Positions 37,353 through 45,244 of a stretch of DNA of 45,248 bases are shown here, piece by piece. The notes below the pieces were generated by a model that was not told the origin of the DNA, did not search any database, and worked only from the letters and a program-made list of their open reading frames with translations. This DNA is from Sulfurimonas sp. Lineage in GTDB: Bacteria > Campylobacterota > Campylobacteria > Campylobacterales > Sulfurimonadaceae. A program made the translations under genes and the position numbers. How positions within the stretch are numbered: the stretch's first letter is position 1; every line of letters starts with the position of its first letter. Location of the stretch: positions 1-45,248 of the forward strand of contig JALSLJ010000074.1 of the NCBI GenBank assembly GCA_026988315.1, given 5' to 3'.

Positions 37353-38525
37353 ATGAATATACATGAATATCAAGCGAAACAGGTTTTTGCTAAATACGGT
37401 GTGCCAGTACCAAAAGGTATTATGGTTGAAAGCGTAGATGCTGCTGTAGAAGCTGCAAAAGAGTTGGGTGGTCCTATTTGGGTTGTTAAAGCTCAAATTC
37501 ACGCAGGTGGTCGTGGTTTAGGTGGTGGTGTTAAGCTTGCTAAGACTCTTGATGAAGTAAGAGAACTTGCAGACGAGATCCTTGGTATGACTTTGGTAAC
37601 CCATCAAACTACTGCTGAGGGTAAATTAGTTCAAAAACTTTACATTGAAGATGGTGCAGATATTAAAGATGAGTTCTACCTTTCTGTTGTTTTAGATAGA
37701 AAATTAGAGATGCCACTAATTATGGCTTCTACAGAGGGTGGAATGAACATCGAAGATGTTGCTGAAAACACTCCTGAAAAAATAATTACAGTTCCTGTTG
37801 ATCCAGCTATTGGTTTTCAAGCTTTTCACGGTCGTCAACTAGCTTTTGGTCTTGGAATTACAGATAAAGCAGAGCAAAAAAACATCATCACATTTGCACA
37901 GAAACTGTTTAAATTGTATATGGAAAATGATGCAGAGATGATTGAAATCAATCCTCTTGTTAGAACTGGATCAGGTGAGTTTATTGCACTTGATGGGAAA
38001 ATGGGCTTTGACAATTCTGCTCTTGGACGCCAACCAGAAATCGCTGCAATGAGAGATTTAACTGAAGAAGATGCTGATGAAGTAGAGGCTGCTAAGTATG
38101 GTCTTTCTTATGTTGCACTTGATGGTGAAATTGGTTGTATGGTAAATGGTGCTGGTCTTGCAATGGGCACTATGGATACTATTAACTATATGGGTGGAAC
38201 ACCTGCTAACTTCCTCGATGTTGGTGGTAGTGCAAATGCAGAGACTGTTGCTAAAGGATTTGAAATAATCCTTAAAAACCCAAAAGTTAAAGCAATTTTT
38301 GTAAATATTTTTGGTGGTATTGTTCGTTGTGACCGTATCGCAAATGGTATCATTGAAGCTACAAAAATTACTGATGTTAATGTACCGGTTATTGTTCGTC
38401 TTGATGGTACAAATGCTCCAGAGGCTGCAGAAATTCTTAAGAATGCAAATATTTCCAACCTTATTGTTGGTAGTGATTTAGGTGATGGTGCTGCAAAAGC
38501 AGTAGCTGCCGCAAAACAAGCATAG
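37353..38525 (+). CDS. sucC: Succinyl-CoA ligase (ADP-forming), beta subunit
   Basis: ATP-grasp subunit of succinyl-CoA synthetase, 390 residues. It opens with MNIHEYQAKQVFAKYGVPVP, has the nucleotide-binding KAQIHAGGRGLGGGVKLA, EINPLVRTGSGEFIALDGKM and the succinate-site FLDVGGSANAETV and IFVNIFGGIVRCD. In the reductive cycle it makes succinyl-CoA from succinate with ATP. It forms an alpha2-beta2 or alpha-beta enzyme with the next gene, 12 bp downstream. A CAAGGAG site precedes the start. Confidence 0.96.
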   Translation: MNIHEYQAKQVFAKYGVPVPKGIMVESVDAAVEAAKELGGPIWVVKAQIHAGGRGLGGGVKLAKTLDEVRELADEILGMTLVTHQTTAEGKLVQKLYIEDGADIKDEFYLSVVLDRKLEMPLIMASTEGGMNIEDVAENTPEKIITVPVDPAIGFQAFHGRQLAFGLGITDKAEQKNIITFAQKLFKLYMENDAEMIEINPLVRTGSGEFIALDGKMGFDNSALGRQPEIAAMRDLTEEDADEVEAAKYGLSYVALDGEIGCMVNGAGLAMGTMDTINYMGGTPANFLDVGGSANAETVAKGFEIILKNPKVKAIFVNIFGGIVRCDRIANGIIEATKITDVNVPVIVRLDGTNAPEAAEILKNANISNLIVGSDLGDGAAKAVAAAKQA

Positions 38526-38537
38526 TAAAGGAAATTA

Positions 38538-39413
38538 ATGTCAATATTAGTAAATAAAGATACAAAAGTAATCGTTCAAGGTTTTACAGGGAAAGAGGGT
38601 ACTTTTCATGCTGAGCAATGTTTAGCATATGGTACAAAAATCGTTGGTGGTGTGACACCAAATAAGGGTGGTCAAACTCACCTTGGTCAACCAGTATTTA
38701 ATACAGTTTCAGATGCTGTAAAAACTACAGGTGCTACTGTTTCTATGATTTTTGTACCACCTGCATTTGTTGGTGATGCTGTAATGGAAGCTGCTGAGGC
38801 TGGAATTGAGCTTGCTGTAATAATAACAGAGGGTGCACCAGTAAAAGATATGCAAATGGCTAAGGCTCACGCTACTAAGCATGGTATGAAAACACTTGGA
38901 CCAAACTGTCCTGGTATTATCACTGCTGAAGAGTGCAAGATTGGAATTATGCCTGGTATGATTTTCAAAAAAGGTAATGTTGGACTTATTTCTAAATCTG
39001 GTACATTAACTTACGAAGGCGCGAACCAAGTTTGTAACGAAGGTTATGGTATTACAACAGCTATTGGAATTGGTGGAGATCCAATAATTGGTCTTTCATA
39101 TAACCAAATTTTACCAATGTTTGAAGCAGATCCAGAGACTGAAGCAATCGTTATGATTGGTGAAATTGGTGGGGATCTTGAGATTCAGGCTGCTAAATTG
39201 ATTAAAGAGCAGATCACAAAACCTGTTGTTGCTTTTATTGCAGGTCAAACTGCACCTAAAGGTAAAACTATGGGTCATGCAGGTGCAATTGTATCTGGTA
39301 GTGCTGGTACAGCAAAAGAGAAGATGGAAGCACTTGAAGCTGCTGGTGTTACAGTTGTTGTTTCTCCTGCTGATATTGGTAAAGCTATAGCAAAAGTTTT
39401 AGGAAAAAAATAG
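38538..39413 (+). CDS. sucD: Succinyl-CoA ligase (ADP-forming), alpha subunit
   Basis: CoA-binding subunit of 291 residues that carries the phosphohistidine. [20 protein letters not shown] and [19 protein letters not shown] are the CoA-binding opening, [20 protein letters not shown] a conserved core, and H247 in [20 protein letters not shown] the phosphorylated histidine (equivalent to H246 in E. coli). It is separated from the small metal-binding gene by only 3 bp, so all belong to one transcript. Confidence 0.97.
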   Translation: MSILVNKDTKVIVQGFTGKEGTFHAEQCLAYGTKIVGGVTPNKGGQTHLGQPVFNTVSDAVKTTGATVSMIFVPPAFVGDAVMEAAEAGIELAVIITEGAPVKDMQMAKAHATKHGMKTLGPNCPGIITAEECKIGIMPGMIFKKGNVGLISKSGTLTYEGANQVCNEGYGITTAIGIGGDPIIGLSYNQILPMFEADPETEAIVMIGEIGGDLEIQAAKLIKEQITKPVVAFIAGQTAPKGKTMGHAGAIVSGSAGTAKEKMEALEAAGVTVVVSPADIGKAIAKVLGKK

Positions 39414-39416
39414 AAA

Positions 39417-39707
39417 ATGCTAAAAACCGTAGAGGTTAATAATGTACGCTGTAGTGGTTGTGCAAATACAATAATGAAAGTTCTTAAAAAAGAGGGCTTT
39501 GAAAATGTAGAAGTTGACCTTTCGTGCGAGCCTCGTAAGGTAACAGTTGAGTTACAAGATGAGGCGTCATCAGCACACTTTAGAACTATTTTAAGAAAAC
39601 TAGGTTATCCTCTCTCCGATGAAGAGATTAGTTTTGGTAATTCAGCTACTCTTAAGGCTAAGAGTTTTCTCTCTTGCGCAGTCGGGAAGTTTGGTGTTAA
39701 AAAATAA
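39417..39707 (+). CDS. Small heavy-metal-associated (HMA) domain protein
   Basis: A 96-residue protein whose first 70 residues have the ferredoxin-like HMA fold pattern: TVEVNNVRCSGCANTIMKVL with a CxxC metal site (C13, C16), then VEVDLSCEPRKVTVELQD and a LRKLGYPL end, like CopZ or P-type ATPase metal-binding domains. A short tail with another Cys follows (SFLSCAVGKFG). Such domains bind Cu(I) or similar soft metals. It lies between sucD and oorD in a central-carbon operon, with gaps of 3 and 39 bp, which is unexpected for a metal chaperone. Its role there is unknown; service to iron-sulfur enzymes is a guess. Confidence 0.82.
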   Translation: MLKTVEVNNVRCSGCANTIMKVLKKEGFENVEVDLSCEPRKVTVELQDEASSAHFRTILRKLGYPLSDEEISFGNSATLKAKSFLSCAVGKFGVKK

Positions 39708-39746
39708 TACGAAGTAATATTCGTAACTTAATAATTAGGAGAAAAT

Positions 39747-40097
39747 ATGGCAGCTAGTCCAATGGTAAACCCAGGTGATCAACCAGTATGGGTAAATACA
39801 GATAACTGTAAAGCGTGTGATATATGTGTTTCAGTATGTCCTTCAGGTGTTCTTGGGATGAAATATGAGTCAACATCAACTCTTGGTGCAATGATTTCTA
39901 TTGATCACCCAGAAGCTTGTATTGGGTGTAATGAATGTGAGTTAACATGTCCTGATTTCGCTATTTATGTAGCAGATAAGCAAGAATACAAAGCAGCTGG
40001 TTTTAGTTTTGCTAAACTTACTGATGAAGCAAAAGAGCGTCAAGCTGCAATTATTGCAAACAATTATATGTCACTTAGTGAACAAGGAGTTAAGTAA
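39747..40097 (+). CDS. oorD: 2-oxoglutarate:ferredoxin oxidoreductase, delta (ferredoxin-like) subunit
   Basis: A 116-residue subunit with two [4Fe-4S] motifs: CKACDICVSVCPSGVLG and CIGCNECELTCPDFAIY. This is the arrangement of OorD, the polyferredoxin-like subunit of the four-subunit oxidoreductase that in autotrophs carboxylates succinyl-CoA to 2-oxoglutarate with reduced ferredoxin. The D-A-B-C order is that of Helicobacter and Campylobacter. AGGAG lies just upstream. It overlaps oorA by one base (TAATG), so the subunits are translationally coupled. Confidence 0.95.
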   Translation: MAASPMVNPGDQPVWVNTDNCKACDICVSVCPSGVLGMKYESTSTLGAMISIDHPEACIGCNECELTCPDFAIYVADKQEYKAAGFSFAKLTDEAKERQAAIIANNYMSLSEQGVK

Positions 40098-41230
40098 TGG
40101 AAATGAGAGAAGTAATTTCTACAGGAAATGAACTTGCTGCACTAGCAGGTGTGGATGCAGGCTGTAAATTTTTTGGCGGCTATCCACTTACACCGTCAAG
40201 TGAAATAATGCATGTAATATCTGATCTTTTACCTAAGATTGGTGGTACATGTATTCAAATGGAAGATGAGATAGGAGCAATCTGTGCAGTAATCGGTGCA
40301 GGAATGGCAGGAGAAAGAACTATGACTGGTACTTCTGGACCAGGTATGAGTTTAAAAGCTGAAAACTTAGGTCTTGCTCAGATGGCAGAAGTTCCTTTAG
40401 TTTGTGTAAATGTTATGCGTGGTGGTCCATCGACTGGTCTTCCAACTCGTGTATCTCAAGGGGATATTCTTCAATCTAAAAACCCATCTCATGGTGATTA
40501 TAAATCAATCACATTATGTGCTGGTTCATTAGAGGAATGCTATACTGAAACAGTAAGAGCTTTTAATCTTGCAGATAGATTTATGCAACCAGTTATCGTT
40601 TTACTTGATGAGACTATTGGTCACATGCACGGTAAAGCTATGCTTCCAACTGCTGAAGAAGTGAAAAAAGGTATAGTGCCAAGAAAGAAATTTGATGGCC
40701 CTGCTGAAGAGTATTTTCCATATGAGTGTGGCCCAACTGAACCAGCAGTTCTTAATCCAATGTTTGAGGGCTATAGATACCACTTTACAGGTCTTCACCA
40801 TGATAAAAATGGTTTTCCAACGGAAGAGATTGAGACTTGTAGAAAGCTGATTCAAAGACTTGAAGATAAAGTTGCAATGCATGAAGATGAATTGGAATCT
40901 TATGAAGAGTTTATGATGGATGATGCAGAGATTATGATTGTTGCTTATGGTTCTGTTTCTCTTGCAGCAAAAGAGTCTATTCGTCATTTGAGAAAAGAGG
41001 GGATTAAAGCTGGTCTTTTCCGTCCAATTACTATCTGGCCTTCACCAGCTAAGAAAATTAAAGAGCATACTGATAAAATAGAAAAAGTTTTAGTGGTAGA
41101 GTTAAATATTGGTCAGTTCCATGCTGAAGTAGAGCGTGCTTCGTCTAGATTAGATATAGACGGTCTATTTAAAGTTAATGGTAGAGCAATTTCACCTCAT
41201 GAGATTGTAAGTAAAGTAAAGGAGTTATAA
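40097..41230 (+). CDS. oorA: 2-oxoglutarate:ferredoxin oxidoreductase, alpha subunit
   Basis: The 377-residue alpha chain, holding the pyrimidine-binding and transketolase C-terminal-like domains. Conserved blocks are FFGGYPLTPSSEIMH, the glutamate in MEDEIGAICAVIGAGMAG, TGTSGPGMSLKAENLG and PSTGLPTRVSQGDI. The Thr/Ser-rich site and length fit 2-oxoacid oxidoreductases of the KorA/OorA type; 2-oxoglutarate and not pyruvate is chosen from the four-gene D-A-B-C order and the TCA neighbourhood. It is followed after 2 bp by oorB. Confidence 0.94.
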   Translation: MEMREVISTGNELAALAGVDAGCKFFGGYPLTPSSEIMHVISDLLPKIGGTCIQMEDEIGAICAVIGAGMAGERTMTGTSGPGMSLKAENLGLAQMAEVPLVCVNVMRGGPSTGLPTRVSQGDILQSKNPSHGDYKSITLCAGSLEECYTETVRAFNLADRFMQPVIVLLDETIGHMHGKAMLPTAEEVKKGIVPRKKFDGPAEEYFPYECGPTEPAVLNPMFEGYRYHFTGLHHDKNGFPTEEIETCRKLIQRLEDKVAMHEDELESYEEFMMDDAEIMIVAYGSVSLAAKESIRHLRKEGIKAGLFRPITIWPSPAKKIKEHTDKIEKVLVVELNIGQFHAEVERASSRLDIDGLFKVNGRAISPHEIVSKVKEL

Positions 41231-41232
41231 CA

Positions 41233-42090
41233 ATGGCATTTAATTATGATAAATATTTAAGACTAGAAAAAATGCCAACACTATGGTGTTGGGGTTGTGG
41301 CGACGGTGTAATTTTAAAAGCATTTGTTAGGGCTATTGAAAAAATGGGTGTATCTCAAGATGATGTATGTGTTGTTTCAGGAATCGGTTGTTCAGGAAGA
41401 TTTTCTTCTTATGTTGATTTTAATACAATCCATACTACTCACGGTAGAACAGTAGCTTATGCAACCGGTGTTAAGCTAGTTCGTCCTGATAAATTAGTTG
41501 TCTGTGTTGCTGGAGATGGTGATGCACTTGCTATTGGTGGTAACCATACAATTCATGGATGTAGAAGAAATATTGATATAACTATGATTGTAATTAATAA
41601 CTTTATTTATGGTCTTACAAATTCACAAACTTCTCCAACAACACCGCAGGGTATGTGGACAGTAACTCAAAAAATTGGTAATATCGATCCAACTTTTGAT
41701 ACTTGTGAGTTAGCTATCGCTTCGGGAGCTTCTTTTGTTGCTCGTGAGACAATGCTTGATCCTAAGAAGCTTGAAAAAGCGATGATTAAAGCAATGGAGC
41801 ATAAAGGCTTCTCAATGATGGAAGTACTTTCTAACTGTCATATTAATCTCGGTAGAAAAAACAAAATGGTTTCGGCTATGGAGAATTTAGAGTGGATAGA
41901 TAGCATTACAGTTTCTAAAAAGAAATATGATGCTATGAGTGAGGAAGAGCAATTAAACTTATTCCCAACAGGTATTCTAAAACAAGACTTAGAAGTTCGT
42001 GAATATTGTGATATGTATCAAGATATTATAGATGCTCATCAAGGTAAGCGTGCAAAAATTACACAAGATGATTTTGCTAAAAAAATATAA
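41233..42090 (+). CDS. oorB: 2-oxoglutarate:ferredoxin oxidoreductase, beta (TPP) subunit
   Basis: Thiamine-diphosphate-binding chain of 285 residues. It has the CWGCGDGVILKAF opening, GIGCSGRFSSYVDF, the TPP motif GDGDALAIGGNHTIHG with the downstream NNFIYGLTNSQTSPTTP, and cysteines that, together with CWGC, should hold a [4Fe-4S] cluster. It carries out the C-C bond step with succinyl-CoA and CO2 in the reductive direction. It ends 9 bp before oorC. Confidence 0.95.
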   Translation: MAFNYDKYLRLEKMPTLWCWGCGDGVILKAFVRAIEKMGVSQDDVCVVSGIGCSGRFSSYVDFNTIHTTHGRTVAYATGVKLVRPDKLVVCVAGDGDALAIGGNHTIHGCRRNIDITMIVINNFIYGLTNSQTSPTTPQGMWTVTQKIGNIDPTFDTCELAIASGASFVARETMLDPKKLEKAMIKAMEHKGFSMMEVLSNCHINLGRKNKMVSAMENLEWIDSITVSKKKYDAMSEEEQLNLFPTGILKQDLEVREYCDMYQDIIDAHQGKRAKITQDDFAKKI

Positions 42091-42099
42091 GGAAGAATA

Positions 42100-42660
42100 A
42101 TGAGCGATACTAAAACATTAATGAGATTTACTGGTGTTGGTGGTCAAGGTGTTCTTCTAGCTGGTGAAATTTTTGCAGCTGCAAAGATTAAAACTGGTGG
42201 CCATGGACTAAAAACAGCAACATATACATCACAAGTTCGTGGTGGACCTACTGTTGTTGATATTCAGCTTGATGATGAAGAGATTTATTATCCATATGCA
42301 AATGATGGTGAAATTAACTTCATGCTTTCAGTTGCTGAAATGAGCTACAAGCTATTTAAAGATGGTGTTAAGCCTGGTGGGACAATTGTTATCGATCCAA
42401 ATTTAGTTCATCCAACCGATGAAGATAGAAAAACTTGGAATATCCATGAGATTCCAATTATTACTATTGCAAAAGAAGAGGTTGGTAATGTTATCACTCA
42501 ATCTGTTGTTGCTCTTGCAATTGCTAATACTATGATGAATGCTATTGATAAAGAAACTCTTATTGAAACAATGCTTTCAAAAGTACCGGCTAAAGTTCAT
42601 GATGTTAATAAAACTGCTTATGAGCTTGGTGAAAAATATGCTAAAGAAGCTATGGCTTAA
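42100..42660 (+). CDS. oorC: 2-oxoglutarate:ferredoxin oxidoreductase, gamma subunit
   Basis: The 186-residue gamma chain of the same enzyme, with the opening RFTGVGGQGVLLAGEIFAAA and the conserved SQVRGGPTVVDIQLDDEEI. This domain helps build the CoA-binding and electron-transfer interface of the complex. It is the last gene of the mdh-oorC unit, and a strong terminator follows 13 bp after the stop. Confidence 0.95.
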   Translation: MSDTKTLMRFTGVGGQGVLLAGEIFAAAKIKTGGHGLKTATYTSQVRGGPTVVDIQLDDEEIYYPYANDGEINFMLSVAEMSYKLFKDGVKPGGTIVIDPNLVHPTDEDRKTWNIHEIPIITIAKEEVGNVITQSVVALAIANTMMNAIDKETLIETMLSKVPAKVHDVNKTAYELGEKYAKEAMA

Positions 42661-42673
42661 TTAGTTCTACTTT

Positions 42674-42703
42674 AAGGCAACTCTTTATGAGTTGCCTTTT
42701 TTT
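42674..42703 (+). terminator. Strong intrinsic terminator of the rTCA operon
   Basis: GGCAACTC/GAGTTGCC, eight perfect pairs with loop TTTAT, followed by seven T (42697-42703). Confidence 0.95.
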
Positions 42704-42799
42704 AAGCTCCTGTATGATATTAATTAGTATTAAATAATCTATTTCATAAATGCTTTTAGCTAAATTAATATTAAAAAATATCAATTTAGCTAAAAAATA

Positions 42800-43417
42800 T
42801 TAAATTTTTATGCTTTCCCAAAAGAAATCAACATGTTTTTCAAATTGAGTAGATAGACTGTTTGTAGATAAAGAATCAAATCTTAAAAGAGTAACTTGAA
42901 GCCTAATATAGAATAGGGTGGATAAAAATTCATAGGAGATTATCATAGGATCACCAGAGCGTATTAAAGAGTTCTGCATCATGATAAAAAAACCTTCAGA
43001 GAGTATCTTGACATTCTTATCATGAAAATCACTCATAAACTGCTCTCTAAGTACTTTGTTTTGTAGTAGTTCAATAAGAAGTATTCTAAACATTTTCTCG
43101 TTCCTCTTATCAAATGTAAGCAGTTTATACTGCATTGCGAATTTATGTAAAAATGTTTTTCCTTTCATAGCACTTTCTCTAATTTCATCTTGCTCAAGAG
43201 AGAAGGGTGAAGAGAATATATCCTTTGCAACTTCTAAGAAAATTTCCTCCTTGCTCTTATAATGATTATAAATTGCGCTTTCTCTTATCCCTACTTGTGA
43301 AGCTATTTTTCTTACGCTTGTACCTTTATATCCATATTCTGAAAATAGGGTAGAAGAAATTTTCAGTATTTTTTGTTTCGTTCCAGTTCTTTTATGAATC
43401 GTCGTATTTTCGGGCAT
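42800..43417 (-). CDS. TetR-family transcriptional regulator
   Basis: A 205-residue regulator with the N-terminal TetR helix-turn-helix: KILKISSTLFSEYGYKGTSV and RKIASQVGIRESAIYNHYKS. The C-terminal helical ligand domain is divergent and gives no clue to the effector. The ATG at 43417 has AAAAGG seven bases upstream; a longer start at 43444 would lie inside the first operator. The gene's own -10 and four copies of a 14-bp palindrome lie upstream, so autorepression is likely. No adjacent transporter or enzyme gene points to a target; the next gene in the other direction is rnpB. Confidence 0.88.
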   Translation of the reverse strand: MPENTTIHKRTGTKQKILKISSTLFSEYGYKGTSVRKIASQVGIRESAIYNHYKSKEEIFLEVAKDIFSSPFSLEQDEIRESAMKGKTFLHKFAMQYKLLTFDKRNEKMFRILLIELLQNKVLREQFMSDFHDKNVKILSEGFFIMMQNSLIRSGDPMIISYEFLSTLFYIRLQVTLLRFDSLSTNSLSTQFEKHVDFFWESIKI

Positions 43418-43437
43418 ATTTAGACCTTTTTTCAGTG

Positions 43438-43546
43438 TGAACACTTGTTAATTTCTTATGTATTATATATGAACACTTGTTAGTATTAGCTTATCTCAAA
43501 AGAACAAGTGTTCATATATGAATTTTTGCAAATGAACACTCGTTCT
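43438..43546. promoter_or_regulatory. Four helically phased TetR-type operators and tetR promoter
   Basis: A 14-bp imperfect palindrome TGAACA-NN-TGTTCA occurs at 43438-43451, 43470-43483, 43501-43514 and 43533-43546, the third in reverse orientation. Start-to-start spacing is 32, 31 and 32 bp, close to three helical turns, so all face the same side of the DNA. The tetR -10 (TATAAT on minus, 43467-43462) lies between the first two sites, and a TATAAAT facing rnpB (43553-43559) follows the fourth. Operator identity is inferred from position and symmetry. Confidence 0.72.
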
Positions 43547-43589
43547 CATTCATATAAATAAGATTTAAAGGATTAATAGAGTAATATTT

Positions 43590-43917
43590 CGCAGGTGCAC
43601 CAGATAGTCACTTGAGTAACCTCAAGAGGAAAGTCCGGGCTGCTGTAAGACAGTGTTCCATTTAACTAATGGCCGTAGTGATACGAGGGAAAGTGCAACA
43701 GAAAATAAACTTTTATCCACTTGGATAATAAAGGTGAAAAGGTGGTGTAAGAGACCACCAGTCTTTGTAGCAATACAGAGAGCTTGTAAACCCAACATGG
43801 CAGCAAGAAACAGATGGTCAGCGTCTTACATTGCGACTGTTTCGCTAGAGATACTATGTAAATAGTATAGTAGATTAATGCTATCGTAACAAAACCCGGC
43901 TTATAGTTGCACCTAAG
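43590..43917 (+). ncRNA. rnpB: RNase P RNA (bacterial type A)
   Basis: Catalytic RNA of RNase P, which removes 5' leaders from pre-tRNAs. Universal elements are present in order: GAGGAAAGTCCGGGC (43626-43640), ACAGAAA (43698-43704) and AACCCGGCTT (43893-43902). The ends pair as helix P1, with AGGTGCA at 43593-43599 and TGCACCT at 43908-43914. The length of about 325 nt fits type A. Exact ends are uncertain by several bases. A TATAAAT element lies about 35 bp upstream, right after a TetR-type operator. Confidence 0.95.
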
Positions 43918-44089
43918 TCCTGAGTCAAAAATAACACCAACAGGATTTATAATATACTTATCTATCTTAGAAGATAAGAGAGGTATTTTCAATAGAATTT
44001 ACATTATGTTAACCAGTATCTATCTCCAGTCTTCTTGATACATATTGTTTAATATAAAACTTTTAAGCAACTACAATAAGGAGAAAGTG

Positions 44090-44299
44090 ATGGATAGAAA
44101 AACACAACTAATAAAAGATATACAAGATTTACTTAACTCTTACGATGCAGAAAATACAACTTCCATCAACCCTGATCTATTAATGTTTATGGATGAAAAT
44201 ACTCTTGTAAGTATAATAGACAATTTGCTTACTCAAAAAGAACATTCTAAACAATCAGATACTCAATGGTTGGAAAAATTTAAAAAATATAACGATTAG
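44090..44299 (+). CDS. Small acidic protein of unknown function
   Basis: A 69-residue protein with no signal peptide, membrane helix or recognised motif. It is helix-rich and contains a repeated acidic-hydrophobic pattern (TQLIKDIQDLLNSYD and ENTLVSIIDNLL) that could form an amphipathic helix pair for protein binding. An excellent AAGGAG site five bases before the ATG at 44090 supports both the gene and this start rather than the ATG at 44045. It stands alone between rnpB and a response regulator gene; a link with the regulator is possible but not shown. Confidence 0.6.
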   Translation: MDRKTQLIKDIQDLLNSYDAENTTSINPDLLMFMDENTLVSIIDNLLTQKEHSKQSDTQWLEKFKKYND

Positions 44300-44434
44300 T
44301 CATATTTTCAACGACTTGTAAAGCTCCAATATAGGGGTTTTTATTGATATGAATTATTGTTATGTTTATATCCGTTAGGTATATTTACTAAAATAGTGTA
44401 TCATTTCGGAAATTAATACATAGGAACCTTACAT

Positions 44435-44983
44435 ATGACAAATATAGATTTAGTTCAGTTAACTGAACAAACGAAAAAATTAACAGCACTAATTGTTGAA
44501 GATGAAAAAGTAACAAACGAGCTCTTGTGTTCTACTTTTAAAAACTTTTTTGCTAATGTAAACTCTTTCTTCTCTGGTGATGAGGCACTTGAAGCATATA
44601 AAAAACTTAAGCCAGATGTTGTTTTTGTTGATATAATTATGGCAGGTATGGACGGGATAGAGCTTTCTCGTAAAATTCGTGAAATTAATCCAAGTCAAAT
44701 TATTATTGTAATCTCTGCAAGTAATGATATTGAAAAAATATCTCAATCAATTGAAGTTGGTGTAAATAGTTTCATTCAAAAACCAATAGATACTAAAAAG
44801 ATAGTGGAGCTTCTTACAAACCTTGTTTCAATCATCACTAAAAAGAAAAAGATTGATACTAAAACATTCTCTATATCTCTTCCTTTGGATTTATATGATG
44901 TGGTGAATGATAACGCAAAAGCTGAAAGTATTTCAAAAAATGCAGTTATCATTAGAGCTCTCCGCAGTTTCTACGAACAATAA
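44435..44983 (+). CDS. Response regulator with C-terminal ribbon-helix-helix-like domain
   Basis: A 182-residue protein with two parts. Residues 17-132 are a receiver domain: acidic D23, phosphoacceptor D66 in VFVDI, S94 in the conserved Thr/Ser position, and K116 in IQKPID, so phosphorylation is expected. Residues 144-182 read FSISLPLDLYDVVNDNAKAE and then ISKNAVIIRALRSF, a strand-helix-helix pattern like CopG/Arc/MetJ DNA-binding domains rather than the usual OmpR, NarL or Fis outputs. No histidine kinase is adjacent, so the partner is unknown. Output by DNA binding as a dimer is inference from the fold pattern. Confidence 0.8.
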   Translation: MTNIDLVQLTEQTKKLTALIVEDEKVTNELLCSTFKNFFANVNSFFSGDEALEAYKKLKPDVVFVDIIMAGMDGIELSRKIREINPSQIIIVISASNDIEKISQSIEVGVNSFIQKPIDTKKIVELLTNLVSIITKKKKIDTKTFSISLPLDLYDVVNDNAKAESISKNAVIIRALRSFYEQ

Positions 44984-44996
44984 GCTGATATTTTTT

Positions 44997-45045
44997 TATG
45001 TTCCTTAGTTATTTAATTTTTAATTAAGGAACATATCTATATAAT
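44997..45045 (+). promoter_or_regulatory. Inverted repeat and -10 upstream of tRNA-Glu
   Basis: TATGTTCCTTA (44997-45007) and TAAGGAACATA (45025-45035) form an exact 11-bp inverted repeat with a 17-base AT-only spacer, directly before TATAAT at 45040-45045. It covers the -35 zone of the tRNA promoter. No T-run follows on either strand, so it does not look like a classic terminator of the response regulator gene. Confidence 0.45.
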
Positions 45046-45072
45046 TTCGGCTCAACAATTAATGTTGAAAGT

Positions 45073-45147
45073 GGCCCCGTCGTCTAGCGGTTAGGATCCA
45101 TGGTTTTCATCCATGTTACAGGAGTTCGATTCTCCTCGGGGTCACCA
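45073..45147 (+). tRNA. tRNA-Glu (anticodon TTC)
   Basis: A 75-nt cloverleaf: acceptor GGCCCCG pairs with CGGGGTC (one G-U), the anticodon stem CATGG/CCATG surrounds loop TTTTCAT with anticodon TTC, and the T-arm holds GTTCGAT. The CCA end is encoded. Confidence 0.96.
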
Positions 45148-45244
45148 CTTACCTTTTCTTAAAAAAACCAAAAAAACTTTATAACACAACAACTTATCAG
45201 CAAAGATTGGATAAAATTTCACAAATTATTATTTAGGAATTTTA

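Noticed and set aside
32583-42660. The rTCA cluster as a novel system
   Set aside because: All enzymes are well known in Sulfurimonas-type autotrophs; only the HMA gene and the mdh leader stand out.
43653-43992. Open frames on both strands across the RNase P RNA
   Set aside because: The region carries all conserved RNase P RNA elements and the P1 pairing, so the frames are incidental.
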